The notes under the pieces: model-generated | What the model saw: only the letters and a program-made list of their open reading frames with translations | Told to the model about the DNA's origin: nothing | Database searches by the model: none | NCBI GenBank assembly: GCA_036346275.1 | Contig: CM070722.1 | Coordinates: forward strand, 66,377,524-66,441,523 | Reading direction: 5' to 3' | Source: Otatea glauca | Lineage: Eukaryota; Streptophyta; Magnoliopsida; Poales; Poaceae | DNA: 64,000 nucleotides | Part shown: positions 23,945 to 36,400 of the stretch, one piece after another | How the letters are laid out: each line of letters starts with the position of its first letter | Position numbering within the stretch: position 1 is the stretch's first letter | Translations under genes and position numbers: made by a program

Positions 23945-24180
23945 TATAAGACATACATGCGACTCTAGTGGTATTTTTCTCTTTTTTGACCTCGTTTATC
24001 TACGTACCCTCAATCGTCAATATTTGTTAGTAAACAACCACTCCTATTCTCTCTTATTCTCGAGACATTAACACTAGGTACGTACTTCATGGTTATTTCT
24101 CGTCACTATTCTCATGGTTTTACAAATTTTTAATCTCCGTACACGATGGAAATACATCTTATAAAAAGATACGGAGGAAG

Positions 24181-24261
24181 TAACACGTAACAACAGTTGT
24201 GTTTGAACGTACATGACGGAGTTAACACGTAACAAGTTGTGTTTGAACGTACATGACGGAG
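24181..24261. repeat. Tandem duplication, about 42 bp x 2
   Basis: TAACACGTAACA... followed by GTTGTGTTTGAACGTACATG is repeated at an offset of 42 bases, the second copy lacking three bases. Confidence 0.75.
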
Positions 24262-24423
24262 TCTGATTTGTTTAAGAAATTAAACACCATCACTTTCAAG
24301 GAGTTGCGATTTTTTTACATCACGGAGTTGTGTGAATATTTAAACAGACTTCAATTAATTCCGTCCGTCCTCGTAGATATACTATGTTAATGTGTTACGA
24401 ACTTATGATTGTTCTCAAGTCTA

Positions 24424-24770
24424 ACACTACGTCAAAACCTGTAATAGACGACGGTCTATTTGTGACGATTTTTTTCGAACCGCCACAAATATAATTATCA
24501 GTGACGGTTCTATATTAAAAATAGCAGAAAGAATATCAGTGTTATCAGTGGCGGTTCGAGGATAGAATCGCCATTAATAACAAATACGTCATCAGTGGCG
24601 GTTGGAGGGTAGCACCACCAACCGCCACTGATACTATTGGATTATCCGTGGCGGTTCAATTTTAGAACCGTCATAGATAATGTATTATCAGTGACGGTTC
24701 GAGGATAGAACCGCCACAGATAATGTTATCTGTAACGGTTCTAGTTAACAACCGCACGGATAATATTGCC
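24424..24770. repeat. Left subterminal repeats of the CACTA element
   Basis: About ten copies in both orientations of a degenerate motif around GGCGGTT / AACCGCC joined to TTATC. At 24594-24632 a perfect-arm hairpin (CAGTGGCGGTTGG ... CCAACCGCCACTG) is formed. Confidence 0.8.
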
Positions 24771-24779
24771 TATAAATAG
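24771..24779 (+). promoter_or_regulatory. TATA box of the CACTA element
   Basis: TATAAATAG directly follows the left subterminal array, where a transposase promoter is expected. Confidence 0.5.
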
Positions 24780-24804
24780 GTGGTCAGTAGCAGCACTGGT
24801 CTTT

Positions 24805-25370
24805 TTCGACTTTTGTAGTCGGCAATAAATTTATGGGGTAGACGTTAGATCTCAAACTCAAAGGTCACACAAGACAAGGGATTAGACAAGTTCAGGCCCT
24901 CAACGATGGAGGTAATACCCTAATCCCGTGTGCTGGAATTATATGTATCTCTCGTATCAAAGGTTGCTCAAAGCGCAATGTGCTCTGGGCGATAAAGCGT
25001 ATGCTCTAGGGCTTGATTTCTCTATGCTTGGATGATCGGATGTCTATGGTGTTACCCGCCCTCTCCCTTATATACTGGGGGTGGGACGGCTTACAGAGTC
25101 CCGATCTGTTAGAAGATTCCGATCGGTTGCTATATTCTAGCCGGTTATAGGATAGGGTTTACATCTTTATCTATCCTAATAACGACTCGGATTACAACTA
25201 TATCTTTTATATCTAAATACATATTCGACTGTCTATTGGACGTGCCCCCTTCCATGCGGCAGCAATGCTTGGCGTGGGGCTCATCCATTAGGCCTTCTGC
25301 TTGGGCCTGTCTCCTCCTTAGGCGATATTGGGCCGGTCATGAAGATACGTGGTTTCATATATTCCACAGT
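24805..25370 (-). repeat. LTR-like fragment inside the CACTA leader
   Basis: Sequence unlike the AT-rich surroundings. On the minus strand it resembles the end of a rice LTR (GAGGGCCTGAACTTGTCTAA, then a CCCATAAAT stretch). No coding region. The ends are not certain. Confidence 0.3.
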
Positions 25371-25659
25371 CTTCTTTCTCCCGAGAGCAAACCAAAACTT
25401 CTAATTTTCAGATTTCGTTTTCTCCAATTCTTGTGCTTGTACTTCCTCTAGTTGTTCCTTGGTGAGTTATTTTTTCTCCTCTCTTGATTTGTGTTAATCT
25501 TGTTGCAATTTAATTTTTGAACCTAGTTAAATTAAGGTTTATATGTAGATGAGATGAAAAGTTTAGATTTTGTTTTTTTTATTTACCTACCATTTTGTAG
25601 TTGATGAATTTATTTCCTAGTTAGTTTCATTAGATGATGTTGTGTTCCTTTTATAGATG

Positions 25660-26345
25660 ATGAATTATGATCAAGCATATATTTAATATAAATTGCATTT
25701 TAAGTTAATTTGGTAGATGATGAATTTATTATGTAGCTTCTTTAGATGATAAGTAATTAGATTAGTTTTTTAATTACTATTAATTTGGTTCTATTAGTGT
25801 GGACATATATCTTGCATATATTAAATTTATTTAATTATGATTATTGGATATTAATATAAATGAAATTTTAGTTAATTTGGTAGGTAGGTGTTCATCATTT
25901 TTAGATGATGAATTTATTATCTAGCTTCTTTAGAGGATAAGTATTTAGATTAGTTTTTTAATTACTATTAATTTGGTTCCAATAGTGTACGGACATATAC
26001 ATCTTCCATATATTAAATTTATTTATTTAAAATTATTCGATATTAATATACATGAAATTTTAGTTAATTTGGTAGGTGGGTGCTCATTATTTTTAGATGA
26101 TGAATTTATTATCTAGCTCCTTTAAATGATAAGTAATTAGATTAGTTTTTTAATTACTATTAATTTGGTTCCATTAGTGTGCACATATAATATACATCTT
26201 GCATATATTAAATTTATTTAATTAAGATTAGTGGATATTAATATACATGAATTTTTTGTTAATTTGGTAGGTGCTCATCATTTTTAGATGATGAATTTAT
26301 TATCTAGCTCCTTTAGATGATAAGTAATTAGATTAGTTTTTTAAT
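25660..26345. repeat. Tandem array of about 190-bp AT-rich units
   Basis: The block ATTAGATTAGTTTTTTAATT recurs at about 25757, 25945, 26137 and 26328, giving units of 188, 192 and 191 bp preceded by a partial copy. Units share CATATATTAAATTTATTTA and TTTTAGATGATGAATTTATT. It lies between the CACTA promoter and the first transposase ATG, so probably in an intron or leader. Confidence 0.9.
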
Positions 26346-26372
26346 TAATTTTTATATGTTAATTAATTTTAG

Positions 26373-29155
26373 ATGGACCGAAGATGGATATACAATGCGA
26401 ACCGTTATAGCCGAGATTACATTGACGGGGTATCTGCTTTTCTAAGAGCCGCTGAGGAGAACAAGTTGCACAAGAAGACGGAGTACATACATTGTCCATG
26501 CATTGATTGCAAGAATGAGAAAATATTTTCAAACAAAGAGCACATCCACTTGCACTTGATTCGGAAGGGTTTTGTACTTGGCTATACACGTTGGACAAGT
26601 CACGGTGAAGAGGAAAACATACATGAAGGTGATAACGTATTGAATGATGGAGAAGGCATTATGGCAGCTGACATCGGTTATGGATCTGATGAGGATAGGT
26701 TGGACATTGATGACAATAATAATCTTGCTCAGATGTTGCGTGATGCAGAAGGGAACTACACTAGTTAGAGAGAGTTTAATCAATTCAAGGGTTTGTTGGA
26801 CGACTCAGACACACCTTTGTTCCCGGGTTGCAAGGAGGAATACACAAAGTTGCACACCGTGCTTTTACTTCTAAAATTGAAGGCAAGCAATGGTTGGTCC
26901 GATAAGAGTTTCATAGCGCTATTACATCTCTTAGCGGACATGCTTCCAGATGGAAACGTATTGCCGATAACCACTTATTTAGCTAAGAAGGTTGTATGTC
27001 CATTGGGATTGGAAGTAGAAAGAATACATGCATTTCCAAACGATTGTATACTCTATCGCAAAGAGTATATAGACATGCATGTATGTCCGGTGTGCAAATC
27101 ATCGCGATACAAGCGTAAAGGCCATGACAACGAGGGCACCGTGGTGAAGAAAGGAGCTCCCGCTAAAGTGATGTGGTATTTACCAGTAATACCTCGGTTG
27201 AAGCGTTTATTTGGAAACAAAAAGCATGCCCAATTGATACGATGGCACTCAGAAGAGCGTAAAGAGGATGGAAAGCTAAGACACCCTACTGATTCTGCCC
27301 AATGGAGAACCATCGATAGGCTCTTTAGGAAGGACTTCGGGAATGATCCGAGGAATATAAGGTTTGTTTTGAGTACGGATTGAATGAATCCTTTCGGTAA
27401 CATGAGTAGTATTCATAGCACTTGGCCCGTGACTCTCAGTATCTACAACCTTCCTCCTTGGTTGTGTATGAAACGAAAGTACATTATGATGTCGCTGCTT
27501 ATCCAAGGGCCGAGACAACCTGGCAATGATATTGATGTATACCTACAACCATTGGTGGAAGATCTTGTGGTATGCTTGTGGAGCGAAGGTGTACTGGTAT
27601 GGGATGAGTACAAGCGAGTACTTCATCCTACGCGCATTGTTGTTTTGCACCATCAATGATTTCCCTACCCTTGGTAACCTATCCGGTTGTACTGTAAAAG
27701 GGGCCAAAGCATGCCCCCAGTGCATGGATGAAACTGCTAGTGTGTGGCTCAATAACTCGAGGAAAACTGTGTACATGCATCACCGTAGGTTCCTTCGCGG
27801 GAATCACCCCTCGTCGTGGGGAAGAGGTTTATGATATAGTTAAGGATATTAATGTTGTACTTGGAAAGGGAGATAGTAATAATAAATCGAGGTCTCGTAC
27901 TGAGAAGACCACGTGGAAGAAGAGATCGATATTTTGGAACTTGCTCTGTTGGATATATGATATAGTTAAGGATATTAATGTTGTACTTGGAAAGGGAGAT
28001 AGTAATAATAAATCGAGGTCTCGTACTGAGAAGACCACGTGGAAGAAGAGATCGATATTTTGGAACTTGCTCTGTTGGAAAGACTTAGAAGTTCGACACT
28101 GCATAGACGTCGTGCACGTAGAGAAAAATGTATGTGACAGCTTGATTGGTTTTTTGCTGAATATTCCTAGCAAAACTAAGGACGGACTGAAGGCACGAAG
28201 GGACCTAGAAGATATGAAAATCAAAACTGAGCTACATCCTCAAGACACCGGGAAAGACCGACTTTACCTTCCCCCAGCTTGCTACACTCTATCCAAGAAA
28301 GAGAGAACAGACCTCTGCAAATGCTTGCATGGTGTGAAAGTTTCGTCCGGTTACTCCGCAAGCATCAAGAAACTGGTCTCGATGAAAGATTTGAAGTTAA
28401 CTGGCATGAAGTCTCATGATTGTCATGTGATGATGACACAAATGCTTCCTATTGCAATTAGAGGTATTTTGCCTGAAAAGGTCCGAGATGCAATCATGAG
28501 GTTGTGTTTCTTCTTTAACGCGATTTCATAGAAGGTCGTCGATCCCATCGGACTTTTTGAACTGCAGAATGATGTGGTCAAGACACTATGGCAGCTAGAG
28601 ATGTATTTCTCTCCATCATTTTTCGATATAATGGTTCATCTCATTGTTCACCTTGTGAATGAGATAAATGTATGTGGCCCCGTATTCCTGCCTCAGATGT
28701 ACCCGTTCGAAAGGTACATGGGTATCCTGAAGAAGTATGTACGCAATCGATCTCGGCCAGAGGGCTGCATTGTGGAAGGTTATGCAATTGAGGAGATTAT
28801 CGAGTTTTGCGTGGATTACATGGAGGGGGTGGAACTGGTAGGAGTGCCTGTATCTCGCCATGAGGGTAGGCTAGCTGGGAAAGGGACGATTGGAAGGAAA
28901 TCAACAAATTCTTACGATCATAGATTGTTCGAAAAAGCTCATTTCATAGTCTTGCAACAGTCAGTTGAGGTGTCCTCATATATGGACATGCAAAAGGATA
29001 AGCAACGAGAGGAAAATCGTGGACGATCAGAGGTTTGGGTAACAAAAGAGCATAACCGTTTGTTCAATCATTGGTTCAAAGACCATATGACTGGAAAATA
29101 AACGAGTGTTATGTTGAGGTGGTTGGCAAAAGGGCCATCAGGTACAATCTTAACA
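26373..29155 (+). pseudogene. TNP2-like CACTA transposase remnant
   Basis: It would cut and join the CACTA ends in the nucleus. The first open part (26373-26768) is the transposase-associated N-terminal domain with its HCPCIDCKN motif. 26793-27660 is the Transposase_21 core; the reading FVLSTD is followed by a stop at 27381-27383 and then NPFGNMSSIHSTWPV, so one codon in a conserved block is a stop. Next come MYPFERYMGILKKYVRNRSRPEG (28698-28766, given here only as a landmark within 23 codons of a DUF4218-type domain) and DYMEGVE. The reading ends near LAKGPSG at about 29140, where a foreign fragment begins. A 42-codon segment is duplicated at 27831-28082. At least five stops or shifts make it inactive. 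Confidence 0.85.
27831..28082 (+). repeat. Perfect 126-bp tandem duplication in the transposase
   Basis: 27831-27956 and 27957-28082 appear identical over 126 bases. The length is a multiple of three, so it adds 42 codons (from YDIVKDINVV to WNLLCW) without shifting the frame. Confidence 0.92.
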
Positions 29156-29311
29156 CGGTGTTGTCAATCGGCTAAAAGGATTATACTAAGAAATAGAATT
29201 ACGGGAAAGTAAGATTAAAATCGGTTAAACAGCCGATTATAACTATAGCAAAAGTTACAAAAGTATCCAGACAAGTCTCATAACACTTGACAAAGTTTTA
29301 CATTTCAGGAA

Positions 29312-31734
29312 TTAATGTTGGATGCCTGAGCCTGGGAGAGTTGCACCTAAAGCCGACAGTGCACCCGCAGCCTTTGCAATCACACATTGAACTTCGTCAA
29401 TGATGCGATCGTCTTCTTTTGCGCTCCCTGGCACTGGCACCACTTTGGTCATCTGTTTTTTCACACCGACCACGGCCACTGCGAGTCCCAGCTTCTGATC
29501 CTTGATAGTCGATGAAGTTTTCTCAAGGGTTTGCTGGCCTTCTGTGATTAGCTTCTCCGTCTTGGCCAACTCTTCCATAAAAAACTTTTTGGTCGATTCG
29601 AGCTAGCCGAGGGAGTTCTTCATGGTCTTTATCAGCTCCATATCAGCATCAAACTTTTGTTTCTTGGCCTTGGCATCAGCAACGAGCTTGTCCAAAATTT
29701 TCTGGTCGGCTTCTTGAGCCTCACGCTGAGCTATTCTTGCCTCAGCTGCCTCCACTTCAGATTTCCTCTCGTCCAGGTGGCAGACGTTGAGGAGAGCTTC
29801 CATGGCCTCTGGGGGCAGATCGGCTTCAACCGCTGCCATAGCATCCCGAATCGGCTGATTGTTCGTCAAGATCTCCGATTGCGGCCTCGTGACTAGATCA
29901 AAGAGCTTGTTAAGCCTCTCTTTCACGCCTGGAATAGCGGTGACGGTAACCGACGCTTCTTTTGCCACTTCGACGATTTTTCTGATTTCCGCGTCATAGT
30001 CGTCGGTCGCCATGATTTTCGGATCATCTAGATCGGCCAGAGAAAAGCCTAGCAGATTTGTCAGATCAGAAAGCTCTGGCAAATCAGCAACTGGAGTTGG
30101 TGGTGCTGGCCGCGGTGAAGAAAGGGGCACAGAGATCTTGGGAAGATCGGCCAAGATCTTCGCGGCTTGAGCTGATTGCGTCGGCTAAAAAAGGTAAAAT
30201 ACAGGGTAAGCCGACGTACCGAAAGACATAATTCACTAAACAAAAGGTACGATGACCTACCACTCCAGTAGACGACGCATGTGGCGAACTCTCGCCGCTC
30301 TGCTCATTGGGCTTAGGGACCCTCTTAGCAGCAGCTTTGGTATACTTTCGCTTCTTTTCTGAAGAGTTTATCGGATAAATAATCTTGTCAGATGAAAATT
30401 GGTTGAAAATTAAAAGAAAGCCGATAAAAGACTTACTGGGTTGTTTCATTTCTCTAAGTCCGACAGATGGGCTCACGAATACCCAAGGACCCAGAGGCGT
30501 AACTGTGATGGCGATTGATTGTGGTCTCTTGGTGGGTTGTCACCGATGGGCTGAAGCGCCCTCTTTCCAACAGCCTTGTTCTATAGAGAAGAAACAAAAT
30601 TAGATTCGAGGTAGGCTTCATAAAAAACAAAGTGGAAAAATTTAGACTCTAAGCCGATACCTCGCTAGAAATATCTACGTTTGTGTTAGTATATCCGGAC
30701 GAAGTGGCCTCACTGCTAGAATCGCCGTTAGATACTAACATCGGCTCCGGAAGATTTGGAAAAAATTCATTGATGATGTTCGACGGAGACTTTTACCGAT
30801 AGAGAGCTTTTGCATTTTTTGCCGCCATGTAGTATAACCTCTTGCCCGTCTGGTATTTAGGAAAAATTATGGCAAAGACTGAACTTGCAGGTCATCGACT
30901 ACTTCAAGGACAATCTCAGCCGATACAGCATTGCAAACTCTAGCTCTAGGCTCAAGCCGATCAAGAAGCTGAAAACTTGGTATCACTTGACCAAATCCCA
31001 GTTGCCTTGCGTAAACAGATGGATGATAGAATTCATATGACGGCTGGAATGTCCGATTTCTTGTATGGAGACTAGCATGAAGAATGCAAGGAGAAATGAA
31101 GATTTTATACAACTCGAGTGTCTCCTGGGGCATTGAAGAACTGTCGGCTTCAAGATGTAAAAATGAAGGCCATGGAAAATCGGCCACACCGCTATAACTA
31201 AAAAAGTCCCGCTGTCTCAGATCTTCATTGCTCAGGTGAAGGAAGAAAGACAGGTATTTTTTCGAATCGAAAGCTTTGATTTTTGTCTCATTACCAGAAC
31301 ATATGATGAATCGTTCACCAAATGATCGGCTCGCTTGATATTGAGGAATGGCACTCTCTGGGTTGTCTTCTCTTGGGAAGGCCGTATCATCAGTAGGCTC
31401 TAAATCAAAGGGTCGGCTAAAGAAGCGATGCAACCAAACTGAATGAACCATAAGGGCCGCCACATTACCTCACGATGAAATCGGCAAAACCCGTATAAAG
31501 TGACTTCTAATAATATGCATCATTTGGTACATCGCTCCCGAACGCGTTTTCCAAGCGCCACCGTAAGCGGCCCTCTACCAATCTTTCTGCAATTGTCTGA
31601 TATACTTGGGTTGGCCCTAATGAAGCACCGCAGAACATAAATCGGTCAAGCCAAAGGTTGAGGAAAGCAATGTGCTCTTCGTCCGATACTAATCCATTTA
31701 CTTTATTATTGTTGGCAATATACTTGGACCGCAA
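29312..31734 (-). pseudogene. Antisense plant-mobile-domain-like and coiled-coil gene of the Tat element
   Basis: Read on the minus strand: 31734-31507 encodes a stretch with SDEEHIAFLNLWLDRFMFC and LGPTQVYQTIAERL, like the start of aminotransferase-like plant mobile domains. 31463-30867 continues it (FFSRPFDLEPTDD, YQASRSFGERFIICSG). A spacer with a donor-like GAG|GTATCGG near 30660 follows, then a basic stretch (RKYTKAAAKRVPK) near 30330. 30154-29603 gives a proline-rich and then helical, charged protein (EAAEARIAQREAQEADQKIL), ending in one stop and continuing as 29578-29312 in the same frame. It looks like one spliced gene with a stop and a few breaks. Similarity to antisense ORFs described in Tat elements is from memory; function unknown. 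Confidence 0.5.
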
Positions 31735-31841
31735 ATAAAGCAGCAGTTATTGAGCGAAGTTCAACAGTTAGCCGATGGGAAAGAGCCGATTATTACGATT
31801 TTTGATAGATGACAAGTCATCTCTCAAAAATTGGGGGCATA

Positions 31842-32490
31842 TGTTTGCACCAAAATTTGGCAAGTCAAAATTGGCAATAAAGTCAAACATACGGAGACTA
31901 ACGGACGAGTTGGAAAGAATTGAAGATATTTGGTAACAGCAAGATCTTAAGAAAAAATTGTTCGAGATAAGGTCGATACGGATCGGATAACGGAACGTGT
32001 TGCATTAGGATACGGTCGGCCGATGGGTATAAAAGAAATGCCAGAGCAAACTGGAGAAAAGGACACAAACACAATACAATCAACCAGCCTTTACTTACTT
32101 TTTCCTGTCGACTAGGAGTAGTTCTTGGAATTTAGCCTTTGTAATTCGATTTCGATCAATAAAGTTGAGCATCGTCGATTGTTGATCTTCTTCAAATTAC
32201 ACCCTTGGTTCGATTTGTTCTGATTTTGTTGCGCATCGCCTTCTTCAGAATCGATCTACCTTTATCTTTTGATTAGCCTTAATCGGCTAGTTAGATTTAT
32301 CCTGCTACCTTGAACTTGATCGGCTTCAAGCTGATTGAGTTTAAGCCGATTGATCGTTGCGATCGGCTTTGAGTGAATTTTATATTTTTACCTTGTCGAT
32401 TACAGGTCAAATCGACTGGCACGCTCTGAACTAGGTGTTCGTCTGGTGTGCTGTTGTCAGAAACCCTATTTCAAGTTTTTGACGCCAACA
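31842..32490 (+). repeat. LTR of the Tat-type fragment (649 bp)
   Basis: Runs from TGTTTGCACC to GACGCCAACA. It has TATAAAAG at 32028-32035 and a polyadenylation-type AATAAAG near 32159, in the right order for U3-R-U5. Confidence 0.75.
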
Positions 32491-32674
32491 ATATGTTTCA
32501 GAGGGCATGGCTAGCAGCACCTAAGGCTAGCCCAAAATGTGGTTTTTAATTTTTTTCGGTCAAATACTATCTGTGGCAGTTGGTGGATAGAACCGCTAGA
32601 GATAATATTGTTATCTGTGGCGGTTGGGGAACAGAACCGCCACAGATAATATAGTTCTCTGTGACGGTTGGTGG

Positions 32675-32903
32675 TGTTAAGGAACCTCGCTATCGAATAG
32701 TCCGGGGTTCCCGAACAGATCTGAAGTGGAGAACAGAAAGAGAGAGAGACACGTGTTTAGGGAGAGCGAAAGCGGAAATTCTTTATTGCTAATGAATTCT
32801 AGTACATAGGGGGGACCCCCCCTCCTCCTTTTATAGCGCTCATCCAGGGTTTTGGCTAAGGGACCACATGGGCCTTCCAATGGGCTATTAGGGTTTCTTA
32901 ACA
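32675..32903 (-). repeat. 3' LTR of copia II
   Basis: 229 bp, nearly identical to 38404-38631. On the minus strand it is followed by the duplicated GGTGG (CCACC). Confidence 0.93.
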
Positions 32904-33446
32904 CTCCCCCTTGGGCCCTTTGCCGCGAGATGCATATGCCTCAAAACTCGGAAAAACCCAGTGGGAAAAATACTTGGAGAAAGAGTACATAGCATACGCT
33001 TACTATGTTGCACGAATTGCCTCGTTAAAACCTTACGCAAGAAAACTTCAGGAAAAACTTGCTAAGGAAAAAGAGTACAATTCTCCCAACTTCAATTGCT
33101 AATCTTGAGATTTATGTTGGGTATTCATAATTCATGTTCGAGATTCATGCGGGAGTATGTGACATATCTCCCCACGAAATATGCACTTCTCTAAGTCTCA
33201 TCATCCCAATTCCTTTCACGCACCTTTCAAAGGTAGATCTTTGGGAGTGATTTAGTGAACAAATCTGCAAGATTTTCACATGACTTAGTATGCAATATCT
33301 TAATCTCGTTCATCTTATGCAATTCATGAGCATAGAAGAACTTGGGGTTGATATGCTTCGTGAGATTGATCTTCACATAACCCATCCGTGCTTGGGCAAC
33401 ACAAGTGCATTATCTTCATAGATTATCGTGGGAGTTTGCTCAATGT

Positions 33447-36400
33447 TCAAACCACATGACTTACGGATGTGGTGAACCATTCTTCCGAGCCATGCACATT
33501 CACGAGATGCTTCATACAAAGCGATGATTTCGAGTGGTTTGTCGACGTCGAGACAAGAGTCCGCTTAGACGACTTCCAAGAAATTGCTGTTCCTCCACAT
33601 AGGAAAACATAGCGGTTTGGGACTTGCCGGTATCTGAGTCCGATAAATACCAAAGATCGGCATAGCCAACCAAATTCAATTCATTATTTCTTCTAAAGAA
33701 TGCATCGAGGTCTTTGCTTCCTTGAAGGTAGCGGAAGATGTCCTTGATCCCTTTCAATGCCTTTTGGTGGGTTACGCCTTGCATCGAGCTAGCAAATTCA
33801 CAAATGAACGCAATGTTCATCTAGTGCTATTCGCAAGGTACATGAGCGCTCAATTGCACTCAAATATGGGAATTACGCTCTCGTGACTTCCTCCCCTCTT
33901 CTCTAGGTGCAGTATGGGTCTAGGTGCGCTTGGAGTGACCTTCCACCATTGGAGTATTCGCAGGATATGCCTTTTCAAATCCAAACCTTTCCAACACTTT
34001 ACGTGTGTAGGTTGATTGATGTACCAAGATTCCTCCTTGGACATGTTCAAGCCGCAAGCCTAAATGAACTTGGTTTTACCCAAATCTTTCATTTCAAACT
34101 CGGACTTCAAGTATGTGCATGACTCTTCAATTTCTTCATCCGTCCCAATGATGTTCAAGTCATCTACATAGACGGGATTATCTGAGAATCCATTTGGGGA
34201 TCATTGTATAAACACACATGGACAATCTTATTTGTTTGTGTAGCCTTTCTTGCGAGAAAGTCACTCAGCGATTATACCACATTCTTCCCGATCGCTTCAC
34301 CCATACAGTGATTTCTCCAATTTCACATCAGCATGGTTTCTATTTGCTCCATCTTGGTTGGGATAGGAATTCCTTCCTACTTTCATGTATATCTCGAATC
34401 CAAGTTTCCATACAAATATCTTGTGACAACATCCATTAGCTTCATTCTCAACTTCAAGTTGATCGCCATTGAGATCAAATATCTAAAGGTAATTCCTCCC
34501 ATGACCGGAGAATAGGTTTCTTCATAATCAACTCCGGGACGTTGAGTGAAACCTTGAGCTACAAGCTTTGCTTTGTACCTTACAACTTCATTGTTTTCAT
34601 TTCTCTTAGAACAAAGACCCATTTGTGACCTACGGGGTTAATATGGGGAGGTGTGCGGCATACTGAGCAAACACCTCTCTCTTGTTCGGAGAGACTAACT
34701 CTGCAGATGATTGCCTTTTTCCATTCTTCCCAATCTAGCCTTTTCTTGCACTCTGCGAGATTCGTGCTCGGGATCATGATCAATGATCGAGGCAATCTTC
34801 TTTGCAAGTATGCATCAACGTTGGTCGTTGCTCTATTCAGTGGATTCTCCTATTATTACAAAGTTTATGGCCATTTCTTCATGGGGTGCTTCATGCACTT
34901 CTACTTGCTCTTCATTGCTATTCCCTATCGCAGAGCAAGTTCCTTTAGCTTTTCATCGCCTATGTGTGCGCACACATTATTTCCGTGGCTTCCTTGATGG
35001 AAGATTCAAGTCCGGAATTGCCTTTCTGTTGGCTTCTTTCCAAAGCAGTCTCAACTGGCTCCCTTCTTTCCTTGGGGCATTTTCGTGATTGGTTGTGGTA
35101 AGTCCTCTCGCCAGATTTTCTCCGACGTCTCCGGTACTTTGGGTTTGAGGAGCGGTTACTGCTCTTTTTTCTTTGAGGCCTCTGAGCAGGTTGAGGATAC
35201 CTTCTATTTTCTTTGGTATTTCCACCCTCTCGGTGCATTCCTTGCGGGTACATGCGACTTAACCACGCCTTGGATCACAAAATGATCAGCAGTTCATTTG
35301 CTAAATTCGCAAATCAATTATCTTCCGGACTTCTTCATTTGCTTCATTAGTTTGGGGTCATGTGCGGGGATCGATGGAATGCCATATGATTTCCGGCATT
35401 TTCATCCAAATGTTGATTTCCTCCCCTAATGACGGAAACGATCCTCGTCAAAGATGCTATCGTGAATCGGGCATGCAAGTCTCGATCATGGGTTCCAAAT
35501 ACGATTATGGATGCACTCTCATAACCAACGATATCCCGGACTTGCGGAGAGGGCCCATTGCAGTCCGCTGGGGGGATGGTATAGGTACATATACCATACA
35601 CCCAAATTTTCTAAGGTGGGAGATCTTCGGGATGATCCCGTGCACAAGCTGCATAGGAGAATGGATGTTGTAGGCCGACGGTCTAAAATTGATAAGAGCT
35701 GCTGCGTGCGAGATGCGTGTCCCCAACAAGTGTTGGGCAAGTTACAACTCGCAAAAGCGGTCCGGCAATGAACTTAATCCTCTTTATTAGTGCTTCGCTA
35801 GTCCGCTCGCGTATGAGCGTGCGATGCGGAGTGCTCAATCGCTATCCTCGTTCTTTGTGCAATAATCATCAAATGCCTTTGAAGTAAATTCTCGGCATTG
35901 TCCATTCTAATGGACTTCACGCGATGATCGGGAAAGCATTCTTAATTCTTATGATCTGCGAGATCGCCTTTGCAAAAGCATGGTTTCTTGTTGACAACAA
36001 GCATACATGCGACCATTTAGAGGAAGCATCGATGAGCACCATAAAGTATCGAAACGGCCCCGACAGGGCTGAATCGGACTGCAAATATCCCCTGGATGCG
36101 TTCGAGAATGCAGGATTTCACTTTGCACTTTCATGACAGAGGGTCTAGTTATTAATTTCCGTGGCACATGCAGGCACACAAAATCTTCATGATTCGGAAA
36201 TTTTTAACATTTATGCCATGACCACGTGAGTTGTTCACTATATTTCTCATCATTCTAAGACCAGGATGACCTAATCTACCATGCCATAAAGAAAATAACT
36301 CAGAGCTTCTAAAAACAGTCTTCAAGGAAGTATACACTTCGGGTGCATGAATATTCGTGTAGTACAACCCAGATTCATATGAGGGACATTTTTCTAATAC

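Larger units (their letters stand above)
29156..32490 (+). mobile_element. Fragment of a Tat-lineage Ty3/gypsy element (3' part and LTR) inside the CACTA
   Basis: Composition changes at about 29155: the DNA becomes rich in GCCGAT/ATCGGC, common in grass Tat elements. It ends with an LTR (31842-32490) preceded by a purine-rich AATTGGGGGCATA. No gag-pol remains. Two coding blocks run antisense to the element (29312-31734), a known feature of Tat-lineage elements. The CACTA subterminal region resumes at 32491. The 5' LTR is missing, so this is a truncated insertion or a captured fragment. Confidence 0.6.

Noticed and set aside
26529..28224. Minus-strand frames over the CACTA transposase
   Set aside because: The transposase motifs are on the plus strand; these are antisense shadows, one lengthened by the 126-bp duplication.
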